A stretch of DNA of 41,016 nucleotides from Actinomycetota bacterium (GCA_003134555.1 PLBO01000154.1:220361-261376); one strand, 5' to 3'. Shown: positions 1-7,246, numbered from the stretch's first letter. The notes: generated by a model not told the origin, from the letters alone. Numbers and translations are program-made.

Positions 1-93
1 CCCGCCGCACCCTCCCCCGGCGCTCGCCATCGCGCGGCCGCGCCGTGGGATCCCAACCAACCATCGAACGATCAAACGAAAGAAGCGATACAG

Positions 94-675
94 ATGACTG
101 ACCGCACTGCCGTCCAGATTCCCGGCCTCGTAGCCGGAACGTGGGAGATCGACTCGGCCCACTCCGAGGTCTCCTTCATGGTGCGCCACTTGGTCGTAAG
201 CAAAGTGCGCGGCCGTTTCGACCGGTTCGGCGGGACGATCGTCACCGACCAAGACCCCGCTCGCTCGTCAGTGACCGTGACGATTGACGCATCCTCGATC
301 AACACGAACGAACCGAATCGCGACAACCATGTCCGCTCGGCCGACTTCCTGGACGTCGAGAGATTCCCGGACATCACCTTCCGCTCGCTCGCCGTGCGCA
401 CCGAAGGCCGCCGATTCTTCGTCGACGGAGAGCTCACCATCCGCGGGACGACACGCGCGGTGACGCTCGACCTGGAAGTGAACGGCTTCACGCCCGATCC
501 CTACGGCGGCACGCGGGCAGGGTTCAGCGCGAGCGCCGAGATCAATCGGCAGGACTTCGGCGTCAGCTTCAACGGCCCCATCCCCGGCGCGGACAACGCG
601 ATGGTGCTGAGTGACAAGGTGGCCCTCACCCTCGACGTCGAGGCAGTGCTGCAGGACGGCGAACCCGCTGCCTGA
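94..675 (+). CDS. YceI family protein
   Basis: A 193-residue protein of the YceI family, whose members form an extended lipocalin-like beta barrel that binds a long isoprenoid or amphipathic lipid. The sequence shows the family pattern: a GTWEIDSAHSEVSFMVRHL opening (residues 15-33), a central DFLDVERFPDITF stretch, and an INRQDFGV segment near residue 150. There is no signal peptide, so unlike the periplasmic E. coli member it should be cytoplasmic. The ATG at 94 is preceded by a purine-rich AAAGAAG, a weak ribosome site. A hydrolase gene follows 63 bases downstream on the same strand. The last 15 or so codons resemble a fragment at 1656-1754. Family assignment is firm; ligand and role are unknown. 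Confidence 0.93.
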   Translation: MTDRTAVQIPGLVAGTWEIDSAHSEVSFMVRHLVVSKVRGRFDRFGGTIVTDQDPARSSVTVTIDASSINTNEPNRDNHVRSADFLDVERFPDITFRSLAVRTEGRRFFVDGELTIRGTTRAVTLDLEVNGFTPDPYGGTRAGFSASAEINRQDFGVSFNGPIPGADNAMVLSDKVALTLDVEAVLQDGEPAA

Positions 676-738
676 TCGAGACGAGTGCCGGTTTGCAGGA
701 CACCTCGACGGCGCGGGCGCCGGATTGGAGCGAGCTCG

Positions 739-1644
739 ATGAGTGAGCAGCAAAAACACGACTTGATGGGAATCTTGAGCCAGGGAGGGTTGGACCTCAG
801 TGCCGACGTTCCCACGTTGCGAGCCGCGTTCAACGAGCTCATGGCGCGAGTCCCCGTCGCCGGCGATGTCGATCAGAAGCCCACGACCATCGGCGGCGTC
901 AACGCGATCGACGTCACCATCCGGGGTCTCGAAACTGCGGGCACGATCTTGTACTTCCACGGTGGCGTTTATGTCATCGGGACGGCGGTGGCAACGGTCC
1001 CCTTGGTGAGCGACCTCGCTCGGCGTACGCGCGCGAAGGTGGTCACGGTTGACTATCGGTTGGCTCCGGAGTACCCGTTCCCGGCCGCGGTTGACGACGC
1101 CCTCGCCGTCTACAAGGGTTTGCTCGCGCAGGGCGTCGACGCGCGCCAAATCGCGCTCGCCGGCGAATCGGCCGGAGGTGGGCTGGCGGTAGCCACACTC
1201 CTCGCGCTGCGAGACACCGGCCTTCCGTTGCCCAGCAGCGCCTTGTTGATGTCGCCGTATGCCGACCTGACGCTGTCAGGCGAGACCATTGTCGAGCGAG
1301 CGGCGATCGATCCGATCCTCACACCTGTTGGGCTGCGTCTCCGGGTGCCGGACTACGTAGGCGGCGCGGATGCTTCTGATCCAGAGATCAGTCCGATCTT
1401 CGCCGATCTCAGTGGGCTGCCGCCGCTGTTGATCCAGGTCGGCTCGAACGAGATCTTGCTCAGCGACGCTATTCGGCTCGCCGGTCGCGCCGCGCGGGCC
1501 GACGTGCCGGTCACACTCGACGTCACTCCCGGCGTCCCCCACGTATTCCAGGGGTTTGCGGGCTTGCTGGATGAGGGGAGCGCCGCGCTCGACCGAGCGG
1601 CCACGTTCCTGCGAACGCAATTTGCTGCGAATCAACCGAGTTGA
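739..1644 (+). CDS. alpha/beta hydrolase, hormone-sensitive lipase family
   Basis: A 301-residue esterase/lipase-type hydrolase. The oxyanion-hole motif YFHGG lies at residues 72-76, the nucleophile elbow GESAGG at 142-147 (Ser144), an acidic residue candidate in GSNEIL/LSDA (Glu238 or Asp243), and His268 in PHVFQGF completes the triad. YRLAPEYPFPAAVDD at 106-120 is typical of the family. An upstream in-frame ATG at 685 exists, but the ATG at 739 has a GGAG 8 bases before it and begins at the usual family N-terminus, so I chose 739. It probably cleaves small acyl esters in the cytoplasm; the substrate cannot be read from sequence. It lies in an apparent transcript with the YceI gene. Confidence 0.92.
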   Translation: MSEQQKHDLMGILSQGGLDLSADVPTLRAAFNELMARVPVAGDVDQKPTTIGGVNAIDVTIRGLETAGTILYFHGGVYVIGTAVATVPLVSDLARRTRAKVVTVDYRLAPEYPFPAAVDDALAVYKGLLAQGVDARQIALAGESAGGGLAVATLLALRDTGLPLPSSALLMSPYADLTLSGETIVERAAIDPILTPVGLRLRVPDYVGGADASDPEISPIFADLSGLPPLLIQVGSNEILLSDAIRLAGRAARADVPVTLDVTPGVPHVFQGFAGLLDEGSAALDRAATFLRTQFAANQPS

Positions 1645-1655
1645 GGAAGCCGATC

Positions 1656-1754
1656 ATGACCGCGCTGTGGACGGAAGTGTGCTTGGCGTACCCGACTCTG
1701 GACGCGAGCCGCGAGGTCGAGGCGGCGTTGCAGGGTGGTGAGTCGGCTGCCTGA
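1656..1754 (+). pseudogene. remnant resembling the 3' end of a second yceI gene
   Basis: A 32-codon open frame whose last part reads EVEAALQGGESAA, close to the YceI ending DVEAVLQDGEPAA at 633-675. The similarity extends in DNA through the stop codon and several bases beyond (GCTGCCTGATCG-GACG in both), which argues for a shared origin and not chance. The preceding 15 codons do not match YceI clearly. I read it as the surviving tail of a duplicated or displaced yceI copy. An independently translated micro-protein is possible but has no support. Confidence 0.5.
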
Positions 1755-1779
1755 TCGGGACGCACCAGATCAGCGACGC

Positions 1780-2115
1780 GTGGCCGTCGTCTCCGGGGGA
1801 GCCGGGGCGATCGGCGGCGCGATTTGCCGGTCGCTCGAAGAGTCCGGACATCGCACGGTGGTGATCGACCGCACCGGGACCATCCCCTGCGACCTCGGAT
1901 CGGAGTCGTCCACTCGGGATGCGGCCGCGGCCGTTCTGGTGCAGTACGGCCGCTGCGACGTATTCGTCCAGTCCGCCGCCGCTTTCGACCAAGTCGCGCT
2001 CGAAGAGCTTGACGCGACGACGCTTCGGTGCCGACGACGCTCGGGCGGTGCATTCCGATCCAGCCTCATCGCGGCCTTTCGATCCGAGTGTCGATGCGCG
2101 ACACTTGGCACCTGA
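1780..2115 (+). pseudogene. truncated short-chain dehydrogenase/reductase
   Basis: The frame from a GTG at 1780 begins VAVVSGGAGAIGGAICRSL, a typical SDR Rossmann start with a glycine-rich NAD(P)-binding loop, followed by a beta2 end VVIDRTG, a CDLGSES segment and a VFVQSAAAFDQ segment in the place of the NAG motif. Similarity stops at about residue 85 (ELDATTLR); the remaining frame is arginine/serine-rich and ends at 2115. The catalytic YxxxK half, around 150 residues, is missing, and neither other forward frame continues it. An SDR is normally about 250 residues. I call it a deletion-truncated pseudogene. It follows directly after the yceI tail remnant. Confidence 0.7.
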
Positions 2116-2139
2116 GCACCGCTGATCGGGAGGCCGGTG

Positions 2140-2616
2140 ATGCGGACCATCACGTTGTGTAGGCGGGTCGTGCTAATCGCGATGCTCGCAACGGTCGGTG
2201 TTGCGGTTCCCGCGCAGGCGACGACCTCTTCGATCCGTCCCAACCAGCATTACTTCGGGTACGTGAACAACAAGCACGTCGGCGCGGTCATCTATGTCGT
2301 GTGTCCCGGACCGGCGGGTGGCACCCGTACCGGTCCCCCAGCCGGGAACCAGACCGTCAAGGTTGAGAAGGTCACTTCGGGCGGTGGGTATACGGGTTCG
2401 GTCGCGCATGAGATCTGGGCCGAGTTCAACAAGGACGCGTTCCACGTTGTTGGCTTCACTGCCTACAACGTCGCGAAGGCGCTGCCGACCGGTCTGCAAC
2501 TCCCGTGCGCGGGGACCGGGACGGTGACGTTCACGACGTGTTTCGGGACGCTGCCCTGCGCGGTGAACGCGAAGGCGGACGTGGTGCCGGTCACGTTCGT
2601 GAACCTCGCCGCGTGA
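2140..2616 (+). CDS. small secreted protein of unknown function
   Basis: A 158-residue protein beginning MRTITLCRRVVLIAMLATVG with basic residues, a hydrophobic core and an AQA-type cleavage site near residues 27-30: a classical Sec signal peptide. The mature part has four cysteines (VVCPGP, LPCAGT, TTCFGT, LPCAVN) that could make two disulfides, and is rich in Gly/Thr/Val, suggesting a beta-sandwich. I do not recognise a named domain. A GTG at 2137 also lies in frame, but GGGAGG at 2128-2133 is better spaced for the ATG at 2140. It is convergent with the secreted polysaccharide deacetylase at 2679-4169; a cell-surface role is inference only. Confidence 0.8.
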   Translation: MRTITLCRRVVLIAMLATVGVAVPAQATTSSIRPNQHYFGYVNNKHVGAVIYVVCPGPAGGTRTGPPAGNQTVKVEKVTSGGGYTGSVAHEIWAEFNKDAFHVVGFTAYNVAKALPTGLQLPCAGTGTVTFTTCFGTLPCAVNAKADVVPVTFVNLAA

Positions 2617-2648
2617 GGGGTCCGTCTTGCGGAGTTCCGACACCGGCT

Positions 2649-2668
2649 CGCCTGTTGAGAGACGGGCG
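2649..2668. terminator. hairpin between convergent genes
   Basis: A 7-base stem (CGCCTGT with ACGGGCG, one G-U pair) around a 6-base loop, placed in the 62-base gap between the stops of the secreted protein (2616) and the deacetylase (2679). There is no T-run, as is common for actinobacterial hairpins. The position suggests a shared terminator. Confidence 0.4.
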
Positions 2669-2678
2669 TGGTGGTCGG

Positions 2679-4169
2679 TTAGGTGCAGAGGCGGACGAAG
2701 CTGTAGCCGCGTGATCTGAGGCCGTCGATGATGGCGGGAAGCGCGGCGATGGTTTGACTGCGGTCTCCTCCGCCGTCGTGGATGCCGACGACCAGTCCTG
2801 ATCCGTTCGCGGCCGCGAGGACACGAGAAACGATGCTGGCAGTGCCGGGCCGCGTGTAGTCGGATGGGTCGACGTTCCAGAGCACTTGGGTGAGTCCGAG
2901 CCGCGCCGCTTCGCCGATCACCGTGCTGTTGGTCGCACCGTAGGGAGGTCGGAAACACCTCGGTCGTTTTCCGGATGCGGCCTGGATAACGTCGGCAGTG
3001 CTTTGCAGTTCGCTGTCGATACCGGCGAGACTCAACCGCGTCAGATCGGCGTGGTCCCGGGTGTGGTCTTCGACGGACATACCGGCGTTGACCTCGGCGC
3101 GGATCAGGTCCGGGTTGGCCGCGGCTTCGTAGCCGACCACGAAGAACGTCGCGGGCACACTCCGTTGGGTCAGCGCGGCGAGCACACCCAACGTGTACGG
3201 GCTTGGTCCGTCGTCAAAGGTGAGCGCCACTTGATGTGGTCCCGGCCAGGAGAACGCGGGCGGAGCTTGGGTGTGCGCTGCGAGGTATTCGAGCAGGGGA
3301 AGCGCCAACCCCGACGACGACGCCCACGGGCTGGCAAGACCGACCACCGGGCTGGTCGCGCGGGGCGCGGCGAGTGCAGCCGCGTCACCGAAGGCTCGGA
3401 TCTGGTCAGACGACGACACGACCCAATAGCCGCCGCCGGTGCGGCTGGCGACGAGCCCGACCGCGAGAGACATCCCGAGCGCCGAACCGTAGAAGTGGGC
3501 GGCACCGAACGTGAACACCCCGCCGTCACGGCCTAACAGCCAGTAGCCCCGACCGTGCGGCTCGATCCCCATCGTGGAGATCGGCGCGTTCAACCGCATC
3601 CCACCCGTGCTGCCGTAGAAATGTGCGTCACCGAAACTGAAGACGCCGCCGTCGCGTGCGACGAGCCAGTAGCCATGCCCGGTTGGTGTCGCGACGATCG
3701 CCGCCACCGGCTGGTTCAATCGCATCCCGCCCGTGCTGCCATAGAAATGTGCGTCACCGAAACTGAACACCCCACCATCGGCACCAACCAGCCAATAACC
3801 CCGACCGGTCACCGTTGCCGCCAGCCCCACCACAGGCTGGTTCAGACGAACGCCGCCCATACCGCCGTAATAGTGGGCGTCACCGAAACTGAAGACCCCA
3901 CCATCAAGCGCCGCGAGCCAATAGCCACCGCCCGTAGGTGTGGCCGCGAGCGCGATCACCGGCGCGTGCAACGGCGACCCCGCAATGCCGCCGTGACTCG
4001 ACGCGCCTCCCAACGCGATCACCCCGCCCGCCGTGTTGGCCGTCCACAAACCAGACGCCACCGACCCGAGCGGCTCAGCCGCGGCGTCGGCCACTCCCGC
4101 CCCGGCAACCGTCGCCGCCAACACCAACACGCCACACGCCCACAGGCGTCCGACACCCCCACCAAACAT
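2679..4169 (-). CDS. secreted polysaccharide deacetylase with N-terminal repeat domain
   Basis: A 496-residue exported protein. Residues 1-32 form a signal peptide (a hydrophobic stretch ending GVADAAA). Residues about 40-250 are five 42-residue repeats of the form GYWLVxxDGGVFSFGDAxFYGSxGGxRLNxPV, probably a beta-propeller-like binding module. From about residue 313 a NodB domain follows, with all five motifs: TFDDGP (about 317), HTRDH, RPPYG, DPSDY and IHDGGG. The metal-binding Asp and two His are present, so it should be an active metal-dependent de-N-acetylase acting on cell-wall or extracellular glycans. A GTG 12 codons upstream (4205) is open, but the ATG at 4169 follows a GGGAAG and starts the signal peptide properly. 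Its neighbours are convergent (2140-2616) and divergent (4343). Confidence 0.92.
   Translation of the reverse strand: MFGGGVGRLWACGVLVLAATVAGAGVADAAAEPLGSVASGLWTANTAGGVIALGGASSHGGIAGSPLHAPVIALAATPTGGGYWLAALDGGVFSFGDAHYYGGMGGVRLNQPVVGLAATVTGRGYWLVGADGGVFSFGDAHFYGSTGGMRLNQPVAAIVATPTGHGYWLVARDGGVFSFGDAHFYGSTGGMRLNAPISTMGIEPHGRGYWLLGRDGGVFTFGAAHFYGSALGMSLAVGLVASRTGGGYWVVSSSDQIRAFGDAAALAAPRATSPVVGLASPWASSSGLALPLLEYLAAHTQAPPAFSWPGPHQVALTFDDGPSPYTLGVLAALTQRSVPATFFVVGYEAAANPDLIRAEVNAGMSVEDHTRDHADLTRLSLAGIDSELQSTADVIQAASGKRPRCFRPPYGATNSTVIGEAARLGLTQVLWNVDPSDYTRPGTASIVSRVLAAANGSGLVVGIHDGGGDRSQTIAALPAIIDGLRSRGYSFVRLCT
3463..4060 (-). repeat. 126-base in-frame tandem repeat in the deacetylase gene
   Basis: On the given strand, units start near 3463, 3589, 3715, 3841 and 3967, exactly 126 bases (42 codons) apart. 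The copies at 3589 and 3715 are nearly identical over the first 60 bases; the outer units have drifted. The repeats encode the GYWLV-DGGVFSFGDA motif series, and the near identity of the central copies points to recent unit duplication or gene conversion. Confidence 0.85.
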
Positions 4170-4320
4170 TCTTCCCGTCCCCTCTCTCGCCCATTCCCAA
4201 CGCACCCCACCAGCACAGCGCGTCGCAGAGGCACAACCAGCTTCGACCCGAATCCCCGCTCTCCGGAACTGAGACTACGACCCGGCAACCACGATGCAAG
4301 CCGCCCGACCGGCCGTGGCA

Positions 4321-4338
4321 ACGGTGGTAAACCACCGT
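4321..4338. promoter_or_regulatory. 18-base palindrome before the CadD-type gene
   Basis: ACGGTGGT-AA-ACCACCGT has perfect 8-base arms and ends 4 bases before the GTG start at 4343. Its size and symmetry fit a dimeric repressor site covering the promoter of a nearly leaderless transcript. No ArsR/CadC-type regulator gene is in the window, so the binding protein is unknown. Confidence 0.5.
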
Positions 4339-4342
4339 CCTC

Positions 4343-4897
4343 GTGTTCGCCCTAATCGGTGGCGCGGTCGCCGTGTTCGTGGTCACGAACCTCGACGACT
4401 TCGTGCTCCTCACGCTCTTGTTCGCGACACCCGAAGCGCGAAGTCGAACGGTCGTTGTCGGCCAGTATCTGGGATTGGCGATCCTCGTCGCGATCAGCGC
4501 CATCGCTGCGGTCGGCCTCGTGGTCGTGCCGACCCGCTGGGTCGGTCTGCTCGGCGTCATACCGGTCGTGCTCGGCATACCGGCACTTCCCCGTCGTCAC
4601 GACCTCACGCCGAAAGTTGCTCGCGTGAACCTTCGAGCAGTGGTCGGCCTGGTGGTCGCCGATGGTGCCGACAACGTGGCCATCTACACGCCCGTGTTCC
4701 GACACGTCCGCCTCGGTGCCAGCCTCGGATACACGTTCGCGTTCGCCGTGATGGCCGCAGTTTGGTGTGTCCTCGCGGCCGCACTTGCGCGCCGACGCAC
4801 GATCGCGACGACCGTCGAACGTTGGGGTCACGTCCTCGTACCGGTCGTGTTCATCATCATCGGTGTGGCGTTACTCGCGACCACATTGCACCGATAA
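4343..4897 (+). CDS. CadD-family cadmium resistance/efflux-type membrane protein
   Basis: A 184-residue integral membrane protein. It opens with a hydrophobic helix containing TNLDDFVLLTLLF (about residues 15-27), matching the conserved TNxDD start of the CadD/LysE-like transporter family, and has further helices around 40-60, 66-80, 97-110, 125-150 and 160-180. DGADNVAIYTPVF (about 110-122) repeats the acidic signature in the second half, as the family does. It is likely to export a divalent cation such as Cd2+ or another small solute; the substrate is uncertain. A TAA at 4328 closes the frame upstream, so the GTG at 4343 is the first usable start. A short GC-rich hairpin (AGCGC/GCGCT, 4897-4910) overlaps the stop and may end the transcript. 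Confidence 0.8.
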   Translation: MFALIGGAVAVFVVTNLDDFVLLTLLFATPEARSRTVVVGQYLGLAILVAISAIAAVGLVVVPTRWVGLLGVIPVVLGIPALPRRHDLTPKVARVNLRAVVGLVVADGADNVAIYTPVFRHVRLGASLGYTFAFAVMAAVWCVLAAALARRRTIATTVERWGHVLVPVVFIIIGVALLATTLHR

Positions 4898-4948
4898 GCG
4901 CGGGCGCGCTCTCCCCGACCATGACAGCGGACGCTAAGCACCGTGCGG

Positions 4949-5458
4949 TTATCGCTTGTGGGCGATGCGGTGCAGTTCGCGCAAGTAGCGGAGGTGTTTG
5001 CGGGTGTCCATTTCGAGCGTCGCGACAATGATCGGGTCCAACGAGCTACCTCGGATGGGGCGCAGTTGGCGTGCCAGCTTGCGGAGTTGGCGGAGGTCAC
5101 GCCGCTCGAACTTGCGGAGTCGGCGGACGGAACGGGCGAGACCGTGGCGGTCGGTGCTGTTGGTGAGCCAGGGAACGTGCGGGGCGTGTTCGGCGAGCGA
5201 CGCGGCCGATCGGAACTGGTTCGCGAGTTCGGTCAAGATCCGATGGTGACGCTCTTCGTCTTCGAGGATGAGTTGCGCGAGATAACGAACCGGCGCATCG
5301 GGTGATTCGGCGAGTTGTCGGTACTCGTAAAGAATCTCCGCTTCACCGGCAAGGTGTTCCGTCAGGTGCTCCAAGATGGCTGCGTCGAACGGGCTGATCG
5401 GCGGCGGTCGCTCCGTTGTCGCCGCAGTCGCGCTCACTGCATCGAGATGCATTCTCAT
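4949..5458 (-). CDS. ferritin-like/rubrerythrin-type four-helix protein
   Basis: A 169-residue, strongly helical protein. The first helix (about 24-51) contains several Glu (EHLAGEAEILYEY), the second (56-82) has EDEERHH with an ExxH pair, a highly basic helix lies at 106-135, and the last (138-166) contains LEMDTRKHLRYL with another Glu/His pair. Paired ExxH-type motifs on antiparallel helices suggest a diiron ferritin-like fold. I chose the ATG at 5458 because GAGAGGGGG lies 7 bases before it; the longer frame to 5629 has no ribosome site. An iron-storage or peroxide-detoxifying role is inference. The basic helix is unusual and might contact nucleic acid or membrane. It converges on the CadD-type gene. 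Confidence 0.65.
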   Translation of the reverse strand: MRMHLDAVSATAATTERPPPISPFDAAILEHLTEHLAGEAEILYEYRQLAESPDAPVRYLAQLILEDEERHHRILTELANQFRSAASLAEHAPHVPWLTNSTDRHGLARSVRRLRKFERRDLRQLRKLARQLRPIRGSSLDPIIVATLEMDTRKHLRYLRELHRIAHKR

Positions 5459-6157
5459 GTCGGTGCCCCCTCTCGGATCAGCCATCACGCGAAGAACGTC
5501 CGACAGATTGTTCTGCCAAAGCCATCTTCGGCGGTCCCGGGCAATCGATCTCAGGGTCGAACGGCACCCCTGCACAGGGTCCAAGGCACCTACAGACTGA
5601 CTGCCCGGCGGGAAGTCGATCAGGACCACGTGAGAAACGCACCGTATGCCCCGCTACCCCCCGTTGCCAACCACGGCGCTCGGCAAGGACGTTCGGCCCT
5701 ACCCGATCGAGGAAATATCAGCGCACACTGCGCGACATAGATGAGACGCGAGGAGGTGGGACATAGATACCCTCGAAGGGAACGGCAACAATTGGCACGT
5801 TTCCCCGGCGACGACCCCGGCATCCCGATCGCGTGTCGCCAACCGCACCGGTGCCGGGGTCGATTCGCGTCTTCACGCACCTCGGTGGAAGCCGCTTGAT
5901 CCAGCTCAGTTTCGAACATCTCTCACGGTTGAACCGGCAGCAAGGCTGGTCGCGCGACGCAACCCAAGTACGTGATCGAACAGCATCACTTGACGCTGCG
6001 TACACGTTCTTCGTGTCGTGAGTGCGCGTCAACAGGCTCCGCACCACCGGCCAAGCATTCGCCCAGCCGCTCGCTTGCTGGCAACGATGCGCCCCCGCAG
6101 CATCCCAGGTTGCGATCAGGACGCCGTAGTGGCCACCTGATTCTGATTGGTGAGTCG
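5459..6157. other. gene-poor stretch
   Basis: About 700 bases with no reading frame that I can support. Frames of 60-156 codons cross it, but their composition is Arg/Ser/Pro-rich and frame-independent, and none has a ribosome site plus recognisable protein. It holds a perfect 11-base inverted repeat (listed separately) and a 9-base direct repeat, GACATAGAT, at 5734-5742 and 5760-5768. Base composition appears less GC-biased than in the core operons, in keeping with decayed transferred DNA. Confidence 0.5.
5812..5862. repeat. perfect 11-base inverted repeat
   Basis: CGACCCCGGCA (5812-5822) and TGCCGGGGTCG (5852-5862) are exact reverse complements separated by 29 bases. In RNA this is a strong GC stem. 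It could be a terminator for the BldC-like gene about 300 bases away on the minus strand, part of a small structured RNA, or an end of a decayed mobile element. Confidence 0.55.
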
Positions 6158-6355
6158 TCACCGAGACTCTCGCGATCGTCCGTACCACCAGCTTCCGATC
6201 GCACGCTCGACCTCCGACAGGTAGTACCGGCGATGGCCACCCAACGCCCGGATCGCGCTGAGCTTGCCGCTACGGGCCCAACCGGTCACCGTCTTCGGAT
6301 CTACGCGAAACATTCGCGCAACCTCAGCCGGTGTGAGCAGCTTGTCGTCAGCCAC
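6158..6355 (-). CDS. BldC-like MerR-type winged helix-turn-helix regulator
   Basis: A 65-residue DNA-binding protein made almost wholly of one excisionase/MerR-type domain: LLTPAEVARMFRVDPKTVTGWARSGKL then an IRALGGHRRY wing. This is very close, as I recall it, to Streptomyces BldC (LLTPAEVATMFRVDPKTVTRWAKAGKL; TLGGHRRY). BldC binds direct repeats of AT-rich DNA cooperatively and controls development. The start is the GTG at 6355, with GAGAGG 8 bases upstream. It stands alone beside an integrase remnant and the gene-poor stretch, so it may be a regulator or excisionase-like gene left from an integrated element, or a native BldC orthologue. DNA binding is well supported; the regulon is unknown. 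Confidence 0.85.
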   Translation of the reverse strand: MADDKLLTPAEVARMFRVDPKTVTGWARSGKLSAIRALGGHRRYYLSEVERAIGSWWYGRSRESR

Positions 6356-6572
6356 TCTTGCCGCCTCTCACTTCACCCTCCTGATCGGTCGATCGGCCCC
6401 ATAACCGAGCAGTTCCGACACCGCCATCCGAAACTCCCGACAGTTCCGCTTCTGACCGGCGTTCCGCGTCGCTTCGGTGTCAGGGTCGGTCGAATCTTCA
6501 AGCCAGGCCCCTTGGCATGGCTTGGCCGATCACGAAGGATCGCAACGCAGCTGGTGCGGATCGGTTTCGGTT

Positions 6573-6743
6573 ATGGCTCGCCACGACGCATTCGTTGATC
6601 ACCTTCACCCGAAGGTCGTGCAGGAACGGCTCGGCCACTCGTCCATCGCGATCACGCTCGACATCTACAGCCACGTCGCACCCGGAATGCAGGAGGACGC
6701 GGCGGCGAAGCTCGGCGCGATCGTGTTCGGAGGACATGCATGA
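6573..6743 (+). pseudogene. C-terminal remnant of a tyrosine integrase
   Basis: The 56-codon frame contains HPKVVQERLGHSSIAITLDIYSHVAPGMQEDAA, the classic end of a phage/ICE tyrosine recombinase: the LGHSS histidine and the catalytic tyrosine in DIYSH are present. Just upstream, ARHDAFVDHL looks like a damaged LRHTHASLL box. The N-terminal arm-binding and core domains, with the first catalytic Arg, are missing; the forward frame upstream to 6477 has no integrase similarity. It cannot be an active recombinase. It lies 500 bases from the 3' end of tRNA-Pro, the usual place for an integrase next to its attachment site. Confidence 0.85.
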
Positions 6744-6862
6744 CTGCCGGAGAAGAGATACCGCGCGCAGGAGATCCTGAGCATCGCTGCCCGACCGCCA
6801 TGGAAGCGTTGGAACTTCCCGAAGACGGCACGGAAACAGAGCTCTAAGACCTCCGGCCTTTC

Positions 6863-7141
6863 TCAAAATCGCGCCTGCGAGCCCGCCGAGCCTCCGAACC
6901 GCATCTTTAGCGGCTGCGTGTCATCGTCGCGGAGCTCTAGGACGGCGACGTGCTGGATCGTTCGCCCATTGATAAGGACTACGCCGCGCTGCGTGGGGTC
7001 GTCGCTCATCTCGATTTTTACGCGAACGACGGACTCCTTCCGCATCGCTTTCTGGATGCTCTTCCGCAGCGCTTTCACGTTGACATCAGGCGGCAGGCGC
7101 CAGACGGTGGAATACGCTCCGAGGATCAGGTGCTTGCTCAC
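6863..7141 (-). CDS. small protein of unknown function
   Basis: A 92-residue protein starting at a GTG (7141) with GGGAGAGG about 5 bases upstream, a good ribosome site that supports real translation. The sequence begins MSKHLILGAYSTVWRLPPDVN, then a basic helix (ALRKSIQKAMRKESVVRV) and beta-like stretches (RGVVLINGRTIQHVAVLEL). I see no transmembrane segment, signal peptide or cysteine. I do not recognise a named family. It lies between the integrase remnant and tRNA-Pro, so it may be cargo of the decayed element. Being monocistronic beside a tRNA, it may depend on its own promoter. Confidence 0.6.
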   Translation of the reverse strand: MSKHLILGAYSTVWRLPPDVNVKALRKSIQKAMRKESVVRVKIEMSDDPTQRGVVLINGRTIQHVAVLELRDDDTQPLKMRFGGSAGSQARF

Positions 7142-7246
7142 GACGCCTCTCCCCGGTCGCTGTCATCTCGCTGTCAATCCGAGCGCATCGGCGACTTCGA
7201 GGCTGCGGCGAAATGCTGGCGCATCCGTGCTGACCTGCATGTTCCC

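Noticed and set aside
4897-4948. A terminator between the CadD-type and ferritin-like genes
   Set aside because: The only hairpin is AGCGC/GCGCT with a 4-base loop and no T-run; too weak to list as a separate feature.
5718-6188. A 156-codon minus-strand frame in the gene-poor stretch
   Set aside because: No ribosome site and no recognisable domain; Arg/Ser-rich composition spans the 11-base inverted repeat, which is unlikely in a real gene.
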